Source: Gordonia oryzae
GTDB taxonomy: Bacteria; Actinomycetota; Actinomycetes; Mycobacteriales; Mycobacteriaceae
DNA: 64,000 bases
Reading direction: 5' to 3'
Assembly (NCBI RefSeq): GCF_003797185.1
Contig: NZ_RKMH01000002.1
Coordinates: 186,001 to 250,000, forward strand
The translations under genes and the position numbers were made by a program. The notes under the pieces were generated by a model, which ran no database searches, was not told the origin of the DNA, and saw only the letters and a list, made by a program, of their open reading frames with translations. This document shows, piece after piece, positions 9,105 to 17,425 of the stretch; the stretch's first letter is position 1, and each line of letters opens with the position of its first letter.

Positions 9105-9278
9105 ATGGCTGTACCGAAGCGCCGGATGTCGCGGGCGAACACCCGCAGCCGTCGTTCGCAGTGGAAGGCGGACAACCCCGCACTGCAAGAGGTCAAGGTG
9201 AACGGCGTCGCGCAGCGCATCCCGCGCCGCCTCGTCAAGGCCGCGCAGGCCGGCATCATCGATCTCGATCGCCGCTGA
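9105..9278 (+). CDS. rpmF: 50S ribosomal protein L32
   Basis: A 57-residue basic protein starting [20 protein letters not shown], the hallmark of L32. The cysteines that form a zinc ribbon in many bacteria are absent, as in the short mycobacterial RpmF. The ATG at 9105 follows GAGAAGGG. In M. tuberculosis rpmF also lies just before mprA. Confidence 0.96.
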   Translation: MAVPKRRMSRANTRSRRSQWKADNPALQEVKVNGVAQRIPRRLVKAAQAGIIDLDRR

Positions 9279-9315
9279 GCCAACGTGTGACCGGGTAGCC
9301 GGTCCAGAACGTGCC

Positions 9316-9344
9316 GACCGCCCCGGGAGTTTCTCGGGGCGGTC
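9316..9344 (+). terminator. Hairpin terminator after rpmF
   Basis: GACCGCCCCG and CGGGGCGGTC form a ten-pair stem with a nine-base loop, 37 bases past the rpmF stop. The following bases are only moderately T-rich (CGTCGTT). Confidence 0.6.
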
Positions 9345-9349
9345 GTCGT

Positions 9350-9850
9350 TGTGAGGGGTCGGTTGCCGTGCGGGAATATCGGGGTAGCCGCAGATTCTCT
9401 TCATCGCTGTGTTCGCCCGAGTGGGGCGCGGTGCTCGGTGACGCAGGGATGCCGGCCTCGCCCTCCTCGCCCTCACCGTCACGATGCTCACGGGCGCGTC
9501 GGTAGCGGCGTCCTGCGTGATCTGCTCCTCGCCGTCGCCGGCCCACGTCTGCGCAGACCTGGCCGACGGGCTGGTCGGCGGTCCGCGCCGGTGTCGTCGT
9601 CGTCCATCCGGCCTTCACCGAAGCGCGTCGCACGATCCATGTGCTTGATTGCCCTTCGGTATGGGACCTGTTTGCACGATCGGTGCGAGCGTCGCCGTCG
9701 GCTGATACGCGAGTGCGTCGGCCTCGGTGCTACGCGGTGCCCGCACTCGTCGGTGCCCGGTGTGGACCTCGCCGGGCGTGCCATGTTCCCCTCGAAGATG
9801 CACCCGGCCGGGCGCCCTTTTCCGGCTGGGGCTCCTCGACCATCGGGCGC
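9350..9850. other. 500-base gap with possible coding remnants
   Basis: No intact gene is convincing. One plus-strand frame near 9450-9560 reads like a secretion signal (LALLALTVTMLTGASVAA) but lacks a start codon and follows a stop. Another frame near 9590-9690 reads VVVVHPAFTEARRTIHVLDC. Together they suggest a decayed gene, but the case is weak. Confidence 0.3.
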
Positions 9851-10621
9851 CTATTGGGCGAGCACCTTGTTGACGGTCCGGTTCAGGAAGTTGGGGATGA
9901 ATTTGGCGGCATTGCCCAGGACCAGGGTTTGGGTTCCGACGGAGTAGCTGGTGCGGTGCAGCAGCCTGTCGATACGGGTCGGGTTTACCGACTCATAGAC
10001 CTTCTCGGCTACCTCCTCGGGGGTGATGCGCACTCCGAGCGTCTTGGTCGTCTTGGCGTCGTTGTCGGCGAGGGCGGTCTTGGCCCACAGCGGCCAGATA
10101 CCGACGACGCGGATGTCCTCGTGCTCCCACTCGAGTTCGAGGGCTTCGGTGAGGCCGGCGACGTAGAACTTGGTGGCCGAATATGTGGCGATGCCGGGCT
10201 GGCCGTAGATCGCTGAGGCCGAGGCGATGTTGACCAGGTGCGCGCCCGGAGTCTTCTTCAGGTAAGGGTAGGCGGCCTGTGCGCCGAGGGTCACGCCCAG
10301 CGCGTCGATGTCGATCTGCGCGCGGATCGCCTGGGGGGTGATCTCGTCGAGGCGTCCCGCGACGAGGACGCCCGCGTTGTTGTCGAGGACGTCGAGGGTG
10401 CCGCCGGTGTGTTCGGTGAATGCCGCGAGCGCGTCGGCCCACTGTTGTGGTTCGCGGACGTCGAGGACTCCGGTGATGAAGTCGGGGTGATTGGCGCTCA
10501 CCTTGTCGAGTGCTTCCCGGTTCACGTCGAAGACGCCGACGGTCCACCCCTCGCGTCCGAACCGCTCGGCCGTGGCCAGCCCGATGCCCGACGCACCGCC
10601 GGTGATGAAGATGGAAGACAT
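9851..10621 (-). CDS. Short-chain dehydrogenase/reductase (SDR)
   Basis: A 256-residue classical SDR. The nucleotide-binding motif TGGASGIG is at residues 7-14, with NNAG near residue 90. The active site is the SASAIYG...YSATK pattern (Ser, Tyr-x-x-x-Lys). It oxidises or reduces an alcohol/ketone with NAD(P); the substrate is unknown. It is divergent from the AurF-like/FprB pair across a 172-base regulatory region, so it may act in the same pathway. The ATG at 10621 is chosen; a longer in-frame extension has no SDR similarity. Confidence 0.85.
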   Translation of the reverse strand: MSSIFITGGASGIGLATAERFGREGWTVGVFDVNREALDKVSANHPDFITGVLDVREPQQWADALAAFTEHTGGTLDVLDNNAGVLVAGRLDEITPQAIRAQIDIDALGVTLGAQAAYPYLKKTPGAHLVNIASASAIYGQPGIATYSATKFYVAGLTEALELEWEHEDIRVVGIWPLWAKTALADNDAKTTKTLGVRITPEEVAEKVYESVNPTRIDRLLHRTSYSVGTQTLVLGNAAKFIPNFLNRTVNKVLAQ

Positions 10622-10702
10622 GTGCACTCCTCGGTGTGGCCTGCGTAATCGTGGTATCACTCGGAACTTACTGGTGGGTATAGTAGCGAAGTTGTTTACC
10701 AG

Positions 10703-10758
10703 GTCACATGTGACTGCTATCTTGACAACAAGCGTTGATATGACATCAGCAGTTGTCA
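10703..10758. promoter_or_regulatory. Palindromes between the SDR and AurF-like genes
   Basis: The AT-rich divergent gap contains GTCACATGTGAC, a perfect 12-base palindrome (10703-10714), and an inverted pair TGACAAC (10723-10729) / GTTGTCA (10752-10758). A TTGACA at 10722 could be a -35 for the rightward genes, though no good -10 sits at the right distance. The palindromes are probably binding sites for an unlinked regulator. Confidence 0.4.
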
Positions 10759-10793
10759 TAGTAATGACCTGACCGAGACGGAGGCACCGCGAC

Positions 10794-11744
10794 ATGACCG
10801 CCGCAATCGACCGCATAGATCCTCACACCACCGCTGACGACGACGGCGTCGTGGTCAGCATGCGCGACCAGGGAACCGACGAGGTGTCGACGCGTCTGCT
10901 CGCGTCGGCGGCCCGGCTGTCGCGCAACGCGATGACCGAGATCGACTGGTCTGTGCCCATGGACCCGACGAAGTACGGCTGCAGCCCGGAATGGTCGTCG
11001 CTGTACGGCACCGCCTACTGGGACGAACTGACCGAGGAGCAGCGCATCTCGGTCACCCGCCACGAGTTCGCGTCGATCATGAACATCGGCATCTGGTTCG
11101 AGATGATCCTGCAGGAAATGGTCGTCCGCGATCAATATCTCGGTGCCTACCACAGCCCCGAGTTCCAGTTCGCGCTCACCGAGATCGCCGACGAGTGCCG
11201 CCACTCGATCATGTTCGCCAAGGCGAGCGAGAAGATGGTCGGCACCTCCTACAAGCCCACCAAGTGGGTCGGGCGGCTCGGCAGGCTCTTCAAGGCCACC
11301 GCCAAGGACGAGGTCGCCTATGCCGGCATCCTCGTTGCCGAAGAGGTCCTCGACGTCTTCCAGCGCGGCTGCATGCGCGACGAGCGGGTACTCCCGTTCA
11401 TTCGTACCGTCAACGAGATCCATGTTCTCGAGGAATCGCGGCACATGAAGTTCGCGCGTGAGGAGGTGCGTGAGTCGATGCAGGGCATCAGCTGGACCCG
11501 TCGCCAGTTCAGCGCGCTGTACGTGTCGGTGGCTGCGTACCTCATCGTGTCGAGCCTGGTCCAGCGCAAGGCATTCGAGGACGCCGGACTCGACGCCGAC
11601 CGGGCCGTGCAGGAGATGAACCACAACTCGCACTTTCAGTCGATGATCCGCAGCAGTTGCGCGCATCTGATGGAGTTCCTCGACGAGGTGGGACTGCTGA
11701 CCCGCCCGGCGATGCACTACTACCGGAAAGTGCACATGCTCTGA
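10794..11744 (+). CDS. AurF-like diiron N-oxygenase family protein (Rv0885-like)
   Basis: A 316-residue all-helical ferritin-like protein of the AurF (p-aminobenzoate N-oxygenase) family. Candidate diiron ligands are in RHEFASIMN, EIADECRHS and EEVLDVF, and the second carboxylate-histidine motif is EESRHMKF. It needs electrons, which the next gene can supply: its stop overlaps the ATG of an FprB-like ferredoxin/reductase by one base. The same pair is Rv0885-Rv0886 (fprB) in M. tuberculosis. The substrate is unknown; the SDR next door could act on the same compound. Confidence 0.82.
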   Translation: MTAAIDRIDPHTTADDDGVVVSMRDQGTDEVSTRLLASAARLSRNAMTEIDWSVPMDPTKYGCSPEWSSLYGTAYWDELTEEQRISVTRHEFASIMNIGIWFEMILQEMVVRDQYLGAYHSPEFQFALTEIADECRHSIMFAKASEKMVGTSYKPTKWVGRLGRLFKATAKDEVAYAGILVAEEVLDVFQRGCMRDERVLPFIRTVNEIHVLEESRHMKFAREEVRESMQGISWTRRQFSALYVSVAAYLIVSSLVQRKAFEDAGLDADRAVQEMNHNSHFQSMIRSSCAHLMEFLDEVGLLTRPAMHYYRKVHML

Positions 11745-13327
11745 TGTTTGTCATCACCCAATCCTGTTGCAGCGACGCAGCATGCGTGTCGGTCTGTCCG
11801 GTCAACTGCATCCACCCGACTCCGGAGGAGCGGGGCTTTGGAACCTCCGACATCCTGCACATCGACCCTCAGGCCTGCATCGACTGCGGTGCTTGCGCCG
11901 ACGCCTGCCCGGTGGACGCGATCTTCCCCGCCGACAAGCTCGGCACCCGCGACAAGGTCTTCGTCGAGATCAACGCCGACTACTACAAGAACAACCCGGA
12001 CGTGACCTCTGGGTGGTCGGACGTGGTCTATCCGGAGATCCCGAAACTCCCTGCGGGACTGCGGGTTGCGCTGGTCGGCACCGGACCGTCGGGTGGATAC
12101 GCCCTGCGGACCCTGCTCGACCGGACCGAGGCGCACGTGACCGTCATCGACAAGCTGCCCACGCCTGGTGGCCTTGTCCGCGCCGGGGTGGCCCCGGACC
12201 ACCCGGGTACCAAGGGTGTGTTGCACGGCTTTGACCTGCTCTACCGCGATCCGCGGGTCACCATGGCCACCAACGTCGAGGTCGGGGAGGCGCCGGGTCA
12301 GATCACCCCTGCCGAGCTCGCGGATCATTTCGACGCCGTGTTCTACGCCGTTGGCGCCAGTGAGTCACGTCGCTTGGGGATTGCGGGTGAGGAGCTTGTC
12401 GGCTCGACGTCGGCGACCGAACTCGTCGCGTGGTACAACGCGGTGCCCGGCGCCGACGTCGCGCCTCCGATCCGCCGCGACCACACCGCAACCGGTCGGG
12501 CCGTGATCGTCGGGACCGGCAACGTCGCACTCGACGTCGCGCGGATCCTCATCTCACCGCCGGAGTTGTTGGCCACCACCGACATCGCCGACCGTGCGTT
12601 GCGCATTCTTGAGGAGCAGAATGTGCACGAAGTCGTTGTGCTCGGTCGTCGTGATCAGGCATCGGCGGCTTACACCTCGGCGGAATACCGTGCCTTGTCG
12701 ACGATTCCGGGTGTGGAGCTCATCGTTTATGACGATCCCGACGCCGAGTTGCCAGACCTCACCGGTCCCGCCGATCCGCAGCGTCGTCGCATCGTGTTCC
12801 TCTTTCACTCCGCACCGGAGAGCATCCTCGGCCACACACAGGTCGAGGCCGTCGACGTCCGCACCGGAGCGCATACCCGCCGGATCGGCGCGGATCTCGT
12901 GGTGCGCTCCATCGGGTATCGATCGGTGCCGATTGCGGGACTGCCCTTCGACGACGCTCGCGGACTGTTTCCCAACCAGGAAGGCCGGATGCTCGACGAG
13001 CACGGCCAGGTCATCCCGGGCGTGTACGTTCTCGGGTGGGCCAAGCGCGGCCCGAGTGGCGGCATCGGCGCCAACAAGATGTGCGCGCAACGCACCGTGG
13101 AGGACTTCATCGAGGACGCCGTTGCCGGCGTACTGCCTCGATCTGTTCGCTCGTCCGAGGAGTTCGGGGTGTTGTTGCGCAAGCGAACCCGCGACGTCAT
13201 CGGCTACCGCGGTATGCGCGCCATTGACCGCATCGAACGGCGACGCGGCGAGGAGCAGGGCCGCCCGCGGGTGAAGTTCACCCGCATCCCCGACATGGTC
13301 GGCGCCGCAAGATGGCGAAAACGATGA
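11744..13327 (+). CDS. fprB: FprB-like ferredoxin / ferredoxin-NADP reductase fusion
   Basis: A 527-residue fusion. Residues 1-100 are a 7Fe/8Fe-type ferredoxin with CCSDAACVSVCPVNC and CIDCGACADACPVDA. The rest is an adrenodoxin-reductase-like FAD/NADPH module with VALVGTGPSGGYAL for FAD, VIVGTGNVALDVARIL for NADP and the terminal GWAKRGPSGGIGANK. It moves electrons from NADPH to its own iron-sulphur clusters and probably on to the diiron oxygenase encoded just upstream. TGATG overlap sets the start at 11744. Confidence 0.9.
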   Translation: MFVITQSCCSDAACVSVCPVNCIHPTPEERGFGTSDILHIDPQACIDCGACADACPVDAIFPADKLGTRDKVFVEINADYYKNNPDVTSGWSDVVYPEIPKLPAGLRVALVGTGPSGGYALRTLLDRTEAHVTVIDKLPTPGGLVRAGVAPDHPGTKGVLHGFDLLYRDPRVTMATNVEVGEAPGQITPAELADHFDAVFYAVGASESRRLGIAGEELVGSTSATELVAWYNAVPGADVAPPIRRDHTATGRAVIVGTGNVALDVARILISPPELLATTDIADRALRILEEQNVHEVVVLGRRDQASAAYTSAEYRALSTIPGVELIVYDDPDAELPDLTGPADPQRRRIVFLFHSAPESILGHTQVEAVDVRTGAHTRRIGADLVVRSIGYRSVPIAGLPFDDARGLFPNQEGRMLDEHGQVIPGVYVLGWAKRGPSGGIGANKMCAQRTVEDFIEDAVAGVLPRSVRSSEEFGVLLRKRTRDVIGYRGMRAIDRIERRRGEEQGRPRVKFTRIPDMVGAARWRKR

Positions 13328-13510
13328 CCGCGGCGATCGAATCCGTAGGGCCGCTCTGATGACGCCGAACCCTGCTCGCGAAGTTTCTCGCGTCATTCAC
13401 CCGGAATGCGATCGCGCTGCCCATGTGACGACCATTCCGGGCCGGTTGGCGATGGTCGATCTCGGGTAGGTCGTGCGTGCTGCCCCGCGACCGGGCCCTC
13501 CGGGCCGGAA

Positions 13511-13530
13511 GACCTCCCGGCCGGGAGGTC
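13511..13530. terminator. Perfect 20-base palindrome, possible terminator
   Basis: GACCTCCCGGCCGGGAGGTC is a perfect inverted repeat between fprB and the nitrite reductase operon. A second small hairpin (GGGCG-TGA-GCGCC type) follows at about 13532-13545. There is no T run, so it could be a terminator for fprB or a regulatory site for the next operon. The rest of 13328-13606 shows no gene. Confidence 0.4.
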
Positions 13531-13606
13531 AGGGCGTGAGCGCCTGACAACCCCCTCGTAACACAGCAGCAAGTCGCATTTCACGCGGTATCGCGATAGT
13601 GGCCTC

Positions 13607-13954
13607 ATGGCCAGTACCCCACACTTTCTTCAGGGTGTCTTCGCATTCACCGGCTCCGGGCTCGCCAGGCCCGTGCCGATCGATCCGGGGCTGTCGTATG
13701 TGGTGCCCTCCGGACTGACCGCTCAACCGTTGTACTTTCGCGGTGGCAACAGCTCCGGTGAACTGATTTCGGTGACTCTCACGCGTGACGGATCGCCGAT
13801 GCGGATCTTTCCGATGGGAGCACGGGGTGCGGTCAACGTACCGCTGCGGGTGGTGCAGGACGTCGATCCCGATTCCACCCTTGAACTGCTGGTTGCCGCG
13901 CCCGCGGGATGCGCCGGTGTGGTCGTCATCGACTTCGGCATGGTGCTCATCTGA
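13607..13954 (+). CDS. Conserved small protein preceding nirB
   Basis: A 115-residue soluble protein, probably all beta-strand, with FTGSGLARPVPIDPG, YFRGGNSSGELISV and a hydrophobic end VVVIDFGMVLI. I do not recognise a catalytic motif. Its TGA overlaps the ATG of nirB by one base, so it is translationally coupled to nitrite reductase and probably acts in nitrate/nitrite assimilation, perhaps in assembly or control. A weak GlnR-like element (GTAAC-n6-GCAAG) lies at 13558-13573. Confidence 0.7.
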   Translation: MASTPHFLQGVFAFTGSGLARPVPIDPGLSYVVPSGLTAQPLYFRGGNSSGELISVTLTRDGSPMRIFPMGARGAVNVPLRVVQDVDPDSTLELLVAAPAGCAGVVVIDFGMVLI

Positions 13955-16482
13955 TGGGGGATCAGGTGCTGGGGGATTCGCTGCCGGAACATCCGGGCGC
14001 TGGTGCGACACGTCGCCTCGTCGTCGTCGGCAATGGCATGGCCGGCGCCCGTACCGTCGAGGAGATCCTGGCGCGCGGTGGGGGTGAGATGTTCTCGCTC
14101 ACCATGATCGGCGACGAGCCGTACGGCAACTACAACCGGATCATGCTGTCGCACGTGCTCGCCGGGGAGAGCGCCGTCGATGACGACGACCTCATGCTCA
14201 ACCCGATGACCTGGTACTCCGACAACGGCGTCATCCTGCACGCCGGCGATCGTGCGGTCGCGGTAGATCGTTTTGCCAAGACCGTCACGTGCGAAAGTGG
14301 CGCGATCATCGGTTTCGACGTACTGATCATCGCGACCGGCTCGCACACCTTCTTCCCCAACATGGACGGACTCCGTGAAGCCGACGGCCGGTTGGCGCGA
14401 GGGGTTTTCGGATTCCGTACCATCGCCGACACCAACGGCATGCTGCAGATGGCGACCTCTCGGGATCACCTGCGCGCGGTGGTCATCGGTGGTGGGCTCC
14501 TTGGGCTTGAGGCCGCCTACGGGTTGACCACTCGTGGCGTGGCGGTCGACGTGGTGCACGCACCGGGCCATCTGATGAACCAGCAGCTCGATGAGCGCGG
14601 CGGAAAAGTCCTGCGAAACAACATCGAAGCACTCGGGGTAGGTGTGCACACCGGCAAACGCACCACCGCCGTCCTGCGCACCGACACCGGAACCGTTGCA
14701 GGCGTGCAGTTCACCGACGGTGACACCCTGCCTGCCGACATGATCGTGGTCACCGCGGGCATCCGCGCCAACGTCGAGCTGGCGCGCGGCGCTGGGCTCG
14801 TCGTCGAACGCGGGATCGTCGTCGACGACCAGATGCGCTGCGAGGATGAGGCATTCATCTACGCCGTCGGTGAATGCGCACAGCACCGCAGCGAGGTGTA
14901 CGGGCTGGTCGCGCCGCTGTGGGAACAAGCGGCGGTTCTCGCCGATGTGCTCACCGGCGCCGATCCACATGCGGAGTACCACGGTTCGCGCCTGACCACC
15001 AAGCTGAAGGTTGCGGGCGTGGACGTCGCAGCGATGGGCGTCAAGGGCCCCGAACGCGAGGACGACGAGTTCGTCCAGTTCTACGAACCGCGCAACGGTA
15101 TCTATAAGTCAGTGGTGGTGCGCGACAACAAACTCATCGGCGCGATGCTCCTCGGTGACGTCTCCAAGGTTGGCTTCCTCACCCAGGCATTCGACGAGAA
15201 GGTGCCGCTACCCGCCGAACGCATCTCGATGCTGTTCGACATCGGAACTCCCAGTGCGGCAACCGGAGCCGCGGAATTGTCCGACGACGCGCAGGTGTGC
15301 AACTGCAATGGCGTGACCAAGGCCGATCTCGTGGCATGCGTCCGCGGCGGAGCCACGAGTGTCACCGAGGTGTGCGCGGCGACCCGCGCGGGCAAGGGTT
15401 GTGGCTCGTGCAAGGGTCTCGTCGCCGACGTTGTGGAGTTCGCGGCCGGCGACACACTGACCCCCGATGTCTGCGCCGACTGGTACGTCGCGTGCATCCC
15501 ATTGACGAAATCCGAACTGATCGAGGCGATCCGGCGTCAGGATCTGCGTTCGGTCACCGCGGTGTTCGACGCGCTCGCACCCGACGGGGAGAATGCGGCG
15601 GCGAAAATGCCCTTGGCGTCATTGTTGCGTGTGGTGTGGGGGCCCGACTGGCAGCGTGAACCGGGAGCGCTGTTCGTCAACGACCGGGTACACGCGAACA
15701 TCCAACGCGACGGCACGTTCTCGGTGGTTCCACAGATGAAGGGCGGGGTCACCTCGCCGCAGCAACTGCGTCGGATCGCCGACGTCGCTGAGAAATACGA
15801 CATTCCGATGATCAAGGCGACCGGCGGTCAACGGTTGGATCTGTTGGGGGTCAGGAAGGAAGACCTGCCCAGGGTATGGGCCGATCTCGGCATGCCGTCC
15901 GGATATGCCTACGGCAAGAGCTTTCGGACGGTCAAGACCTGCGTGGGCGCCGACTATTGCCGGTTCGGTCTCGACGACTCTACGGCGCTGGGAATTGCCA
16001 TCGAGTCGCGCTATCAGGGTCTGGAATCGCCGGCCAAGCTCAAACTGGCGGTCACTGGATGCCCGCGCAACTGTGCGGAGGCACTGTGCAAGGACTTCGG
16101 TGTGGTGGCCATCGGCAACGGGCTCTGGGAGATCTACGTCGGCGGCGCAGCGGGCGCGCATATTCGCAAGGGCGATCTGCTGGCCACCGCCGACTCCCCG
16201 GACGAGGTGATCCGACTGTGCGGCATCTTCATCCAGTACTACCGGGAGAACGCCAGGTGGCTCGAACGCACGTATGCGTGGGTGCCCAGGATCGGTATCG
16301 ACGAATTGCGCGCGATTCTCGTCGATGATCGCGACGGCCTCGTCGCGGGATTGCAGGACCGGATCGACTCGGCCGTCGCCGGCTACGTCGACCCGTGGCT
16401 CGACCGCGACGAGCCGAAGTCGCCCGCCCAGTTCTCCTCCGCCCTGCCATTGTTGCCGCTGCCGCAGGTGCCGGTCCGGTGA
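13954..16482 (+). CDS. nirB: Assimilatory nitrite reductase [NAD(P)H] large subunit
   Basis: An 842-residue NirB that reduces nitrite to ammonium with NAD(P)H. The order is: N-terminal FAD/NADH module (VVVGNGMAG; a second Rossmann motif VVIGGGLLGLEAA), a BFD-like [2Fe-2S] domain with CNCNG near residue 449 and CGSCKG near 482, then a siroheme/[4Fe-4S] domain with TCVGADYC near 662-669 and GCPRNCAEALC near 701-710. All four siroheme-linked cysteines are present. The ATG at 13954 overlaps the preceding stop. nirD follows with a GTGA overlap. Confidence 0.95.
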   Translation: MGDQVLGDSLPEHPGAGATRRLVVVGNGMAGARTVEEILARGGGEMFSLTMIGDEPYGNYNRIMLSHVLAGESAVDDDDLMLNPMTWYSDNGVILHAGDRAVAVDRFAKTVTCESGAIIGFDVLIIATGSHTFFPNMDGLREADGRLARGVFGFRTIADTNGMLQMATSRDHLRAVVIGGGLLGLEAAYGLTTRGVAVDVVHAPGHLMNQQLDERGGKVLRNNIEALGVGVHTGKRTTAVLRTDTGTVAGVQFTDGDTLPADMIVVTAGIRANVELARGAGLVVERGIVVDDQMRCEDEAFIYAVGECAQHRSEVYGLVAPLWEQAAVLADVLTGADPHAEYHGSRLTTKLKVAGVDVAAMGVKGPEREDDEFVQFYEPRNGIYKSVVVRDNKLIGAMLLGDVSKVGFLTQAFDEKVPLPAERISMLFDIGTPSAATGAAELSDDAQVCNCNGVTKADLVACVRGGATSVTEVCAATRAGKGCGSCKGLVADVVEFAAGDTLTPDVCADWYVACIPLTKSELIEAIRRQDLRSVTAVFDALAPDGENAAAKMPLASLLRVVWGPDWQREPGALFVNDRVHANIQRDGTFSVVPQMKGGVTSPQQLRRIADVAEKYDIPMIKATGGQRLDLLGVRKEDLPRVWADLGMPSGYAYGKSFRTVKTCVGADYCRFGLDDSTALGIAIESRYQGLESPAKLKLAVTGCPRNCAEALCKDFGVVAIGNGLWEIYVGGAAGAHIRKGDLLATADSPDEVIRLCGIFIQYYRENARWLERTYAWVPRIGIDELRAILVDDRDGLVAGLQDRIDSAVAGYVDPWLDRDEPKSPAQFSSALPLLPLPQVPVR

Positions 16483-16853
16483 CCGGGGTCGAGCGTCGAG
16501 GCCAGGAGTCCGCGCGCTCCGGGTCCGCCCGCTCCGGGTCCGTCAGCGCAGAACCGGTGGAGATTGGCGAGATGGCGGACCTCGCACTCGGGGAAGGCCG
16601 CGCATTTGTGCTCGGTGACAAGCAGGTAGCGGTCTTTCAGATGACCGACGGCACGCTGCGCGCCACCTCCGCGGTCTGCCCGCACAAGGGCGGACCGCTC
16701 GCCGACGGACAGTTCGACCTCGGCGCCGTCGTCTGCCCGCTCCACCAGTACGAGTTCAGCTTCGCTGACGGTGGTTGCACCACAGCGGGTATCGGCACGG
16801 TCGAGGTCTACCGTGTCGAGGATCGTGACGGACGGATCGTGGTGTGGGCGTAA
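16479..16853 (+). CDS. nirD: Nitrite reductase small subunit, Rieske-type
   Basis: A 124-residue NirD. The Rieske [2Fe-2S] ligands are in CPHKGGPLADG and CPLHQYEF, so cluster ligands appear to be kept, as in actinobacterial NirD. It partners NirB. The GTG at 16479 overlaps the nirB TGA (GTGA), giving a short Ser/Gly/Arg-rich leader of about 20 residues; a later start is possible. Confidence 0.9.
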   Translation: MTGVERRGQESARSGSARSGSVSAEPVEIGEMADLALGEGRAFVLGDKQVAVFQMTDGTLRATSAVCPHKGGPLADGQFDLGAVVCPLHQYEFSFADGGCTTAGIGTVEVYRVEDRDGRIVVWA

Positions 16854-16886
16854 CGGCAACCCGCCGGTCCCCGCGTCACGCGTTCG

Positions 16887-17338
16887 TCACGTTCGCCAGT
16901 GCCGGTCCGCACACACGGCAAAGAAGGGCGTCCGCAGGAGCTCGATCTCCGCGAACGCCGAGATCATTGATGTGGGAATGATGTTGCTGAAGAATTCGCT
17001 GGTACGCGGCAGCTCGCCAGTGCCGGTTGACTTCGCGACCGCGTCTGCCCCGGTGACCAGGGTGTGCGGGCCGATGCTGAATCTGACGCGGGGCACGACG
17101 ATGTCGCCACCGCCAGGGCGAAGGTCAACGCGAAGGCACCTCGACGCACCTTGACGCTGGCGCGGCCCACCAACGTCAGGTCGCCGTTGTGAGCGATCCC
17201 GGCGATGATCGCCACGATCAGCCGGATGAACGAGGTATGCCAATCGTCCCGGGCTGTGCCGGTGGGCCCTTTGTCGGCACGATGATGACTGCGGTCATGC
17301 GGCGAGAGTGGCAACGAGTCATGTCCCTGTGGTTGCAA
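16887..17338 (-). pseudogene. Probable decayed gene between nirD and the nitrate reductase
   Basis: The 571-base gap has no intact gene. On the minus strand one frame reads FIRLIVAIIAGIAHNGDLT and VRRGAFALTFALA, and another frame then continues as GDIVVPRVRFSIGPHTLV and ELPRTSEFFSNIIPTSM. An upstream frame starts MTAVIIVPTKGPP. These could be pieces of one protein broken by frameshifts. The family is not recognised. Confidence 0.35.
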
Positions 17339-17425
17339 TGCGCGATAGGTGAACCGTCATTGCGGTGCGGTGGATTGCAACTCTGTGCAGGATTTGCCGG
17401 AAACCGGTCCGCGGTCCCCGTTCGG

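Noticed and set aside
13558-13573. GlnR-like element GTAAC-n6-GCAAG upstream of the nirB operon
   Set aside because: Only the first half-site is exact, and one match in GC-rich DNA is weak evidence; mentioned in the neighbouring gene only.
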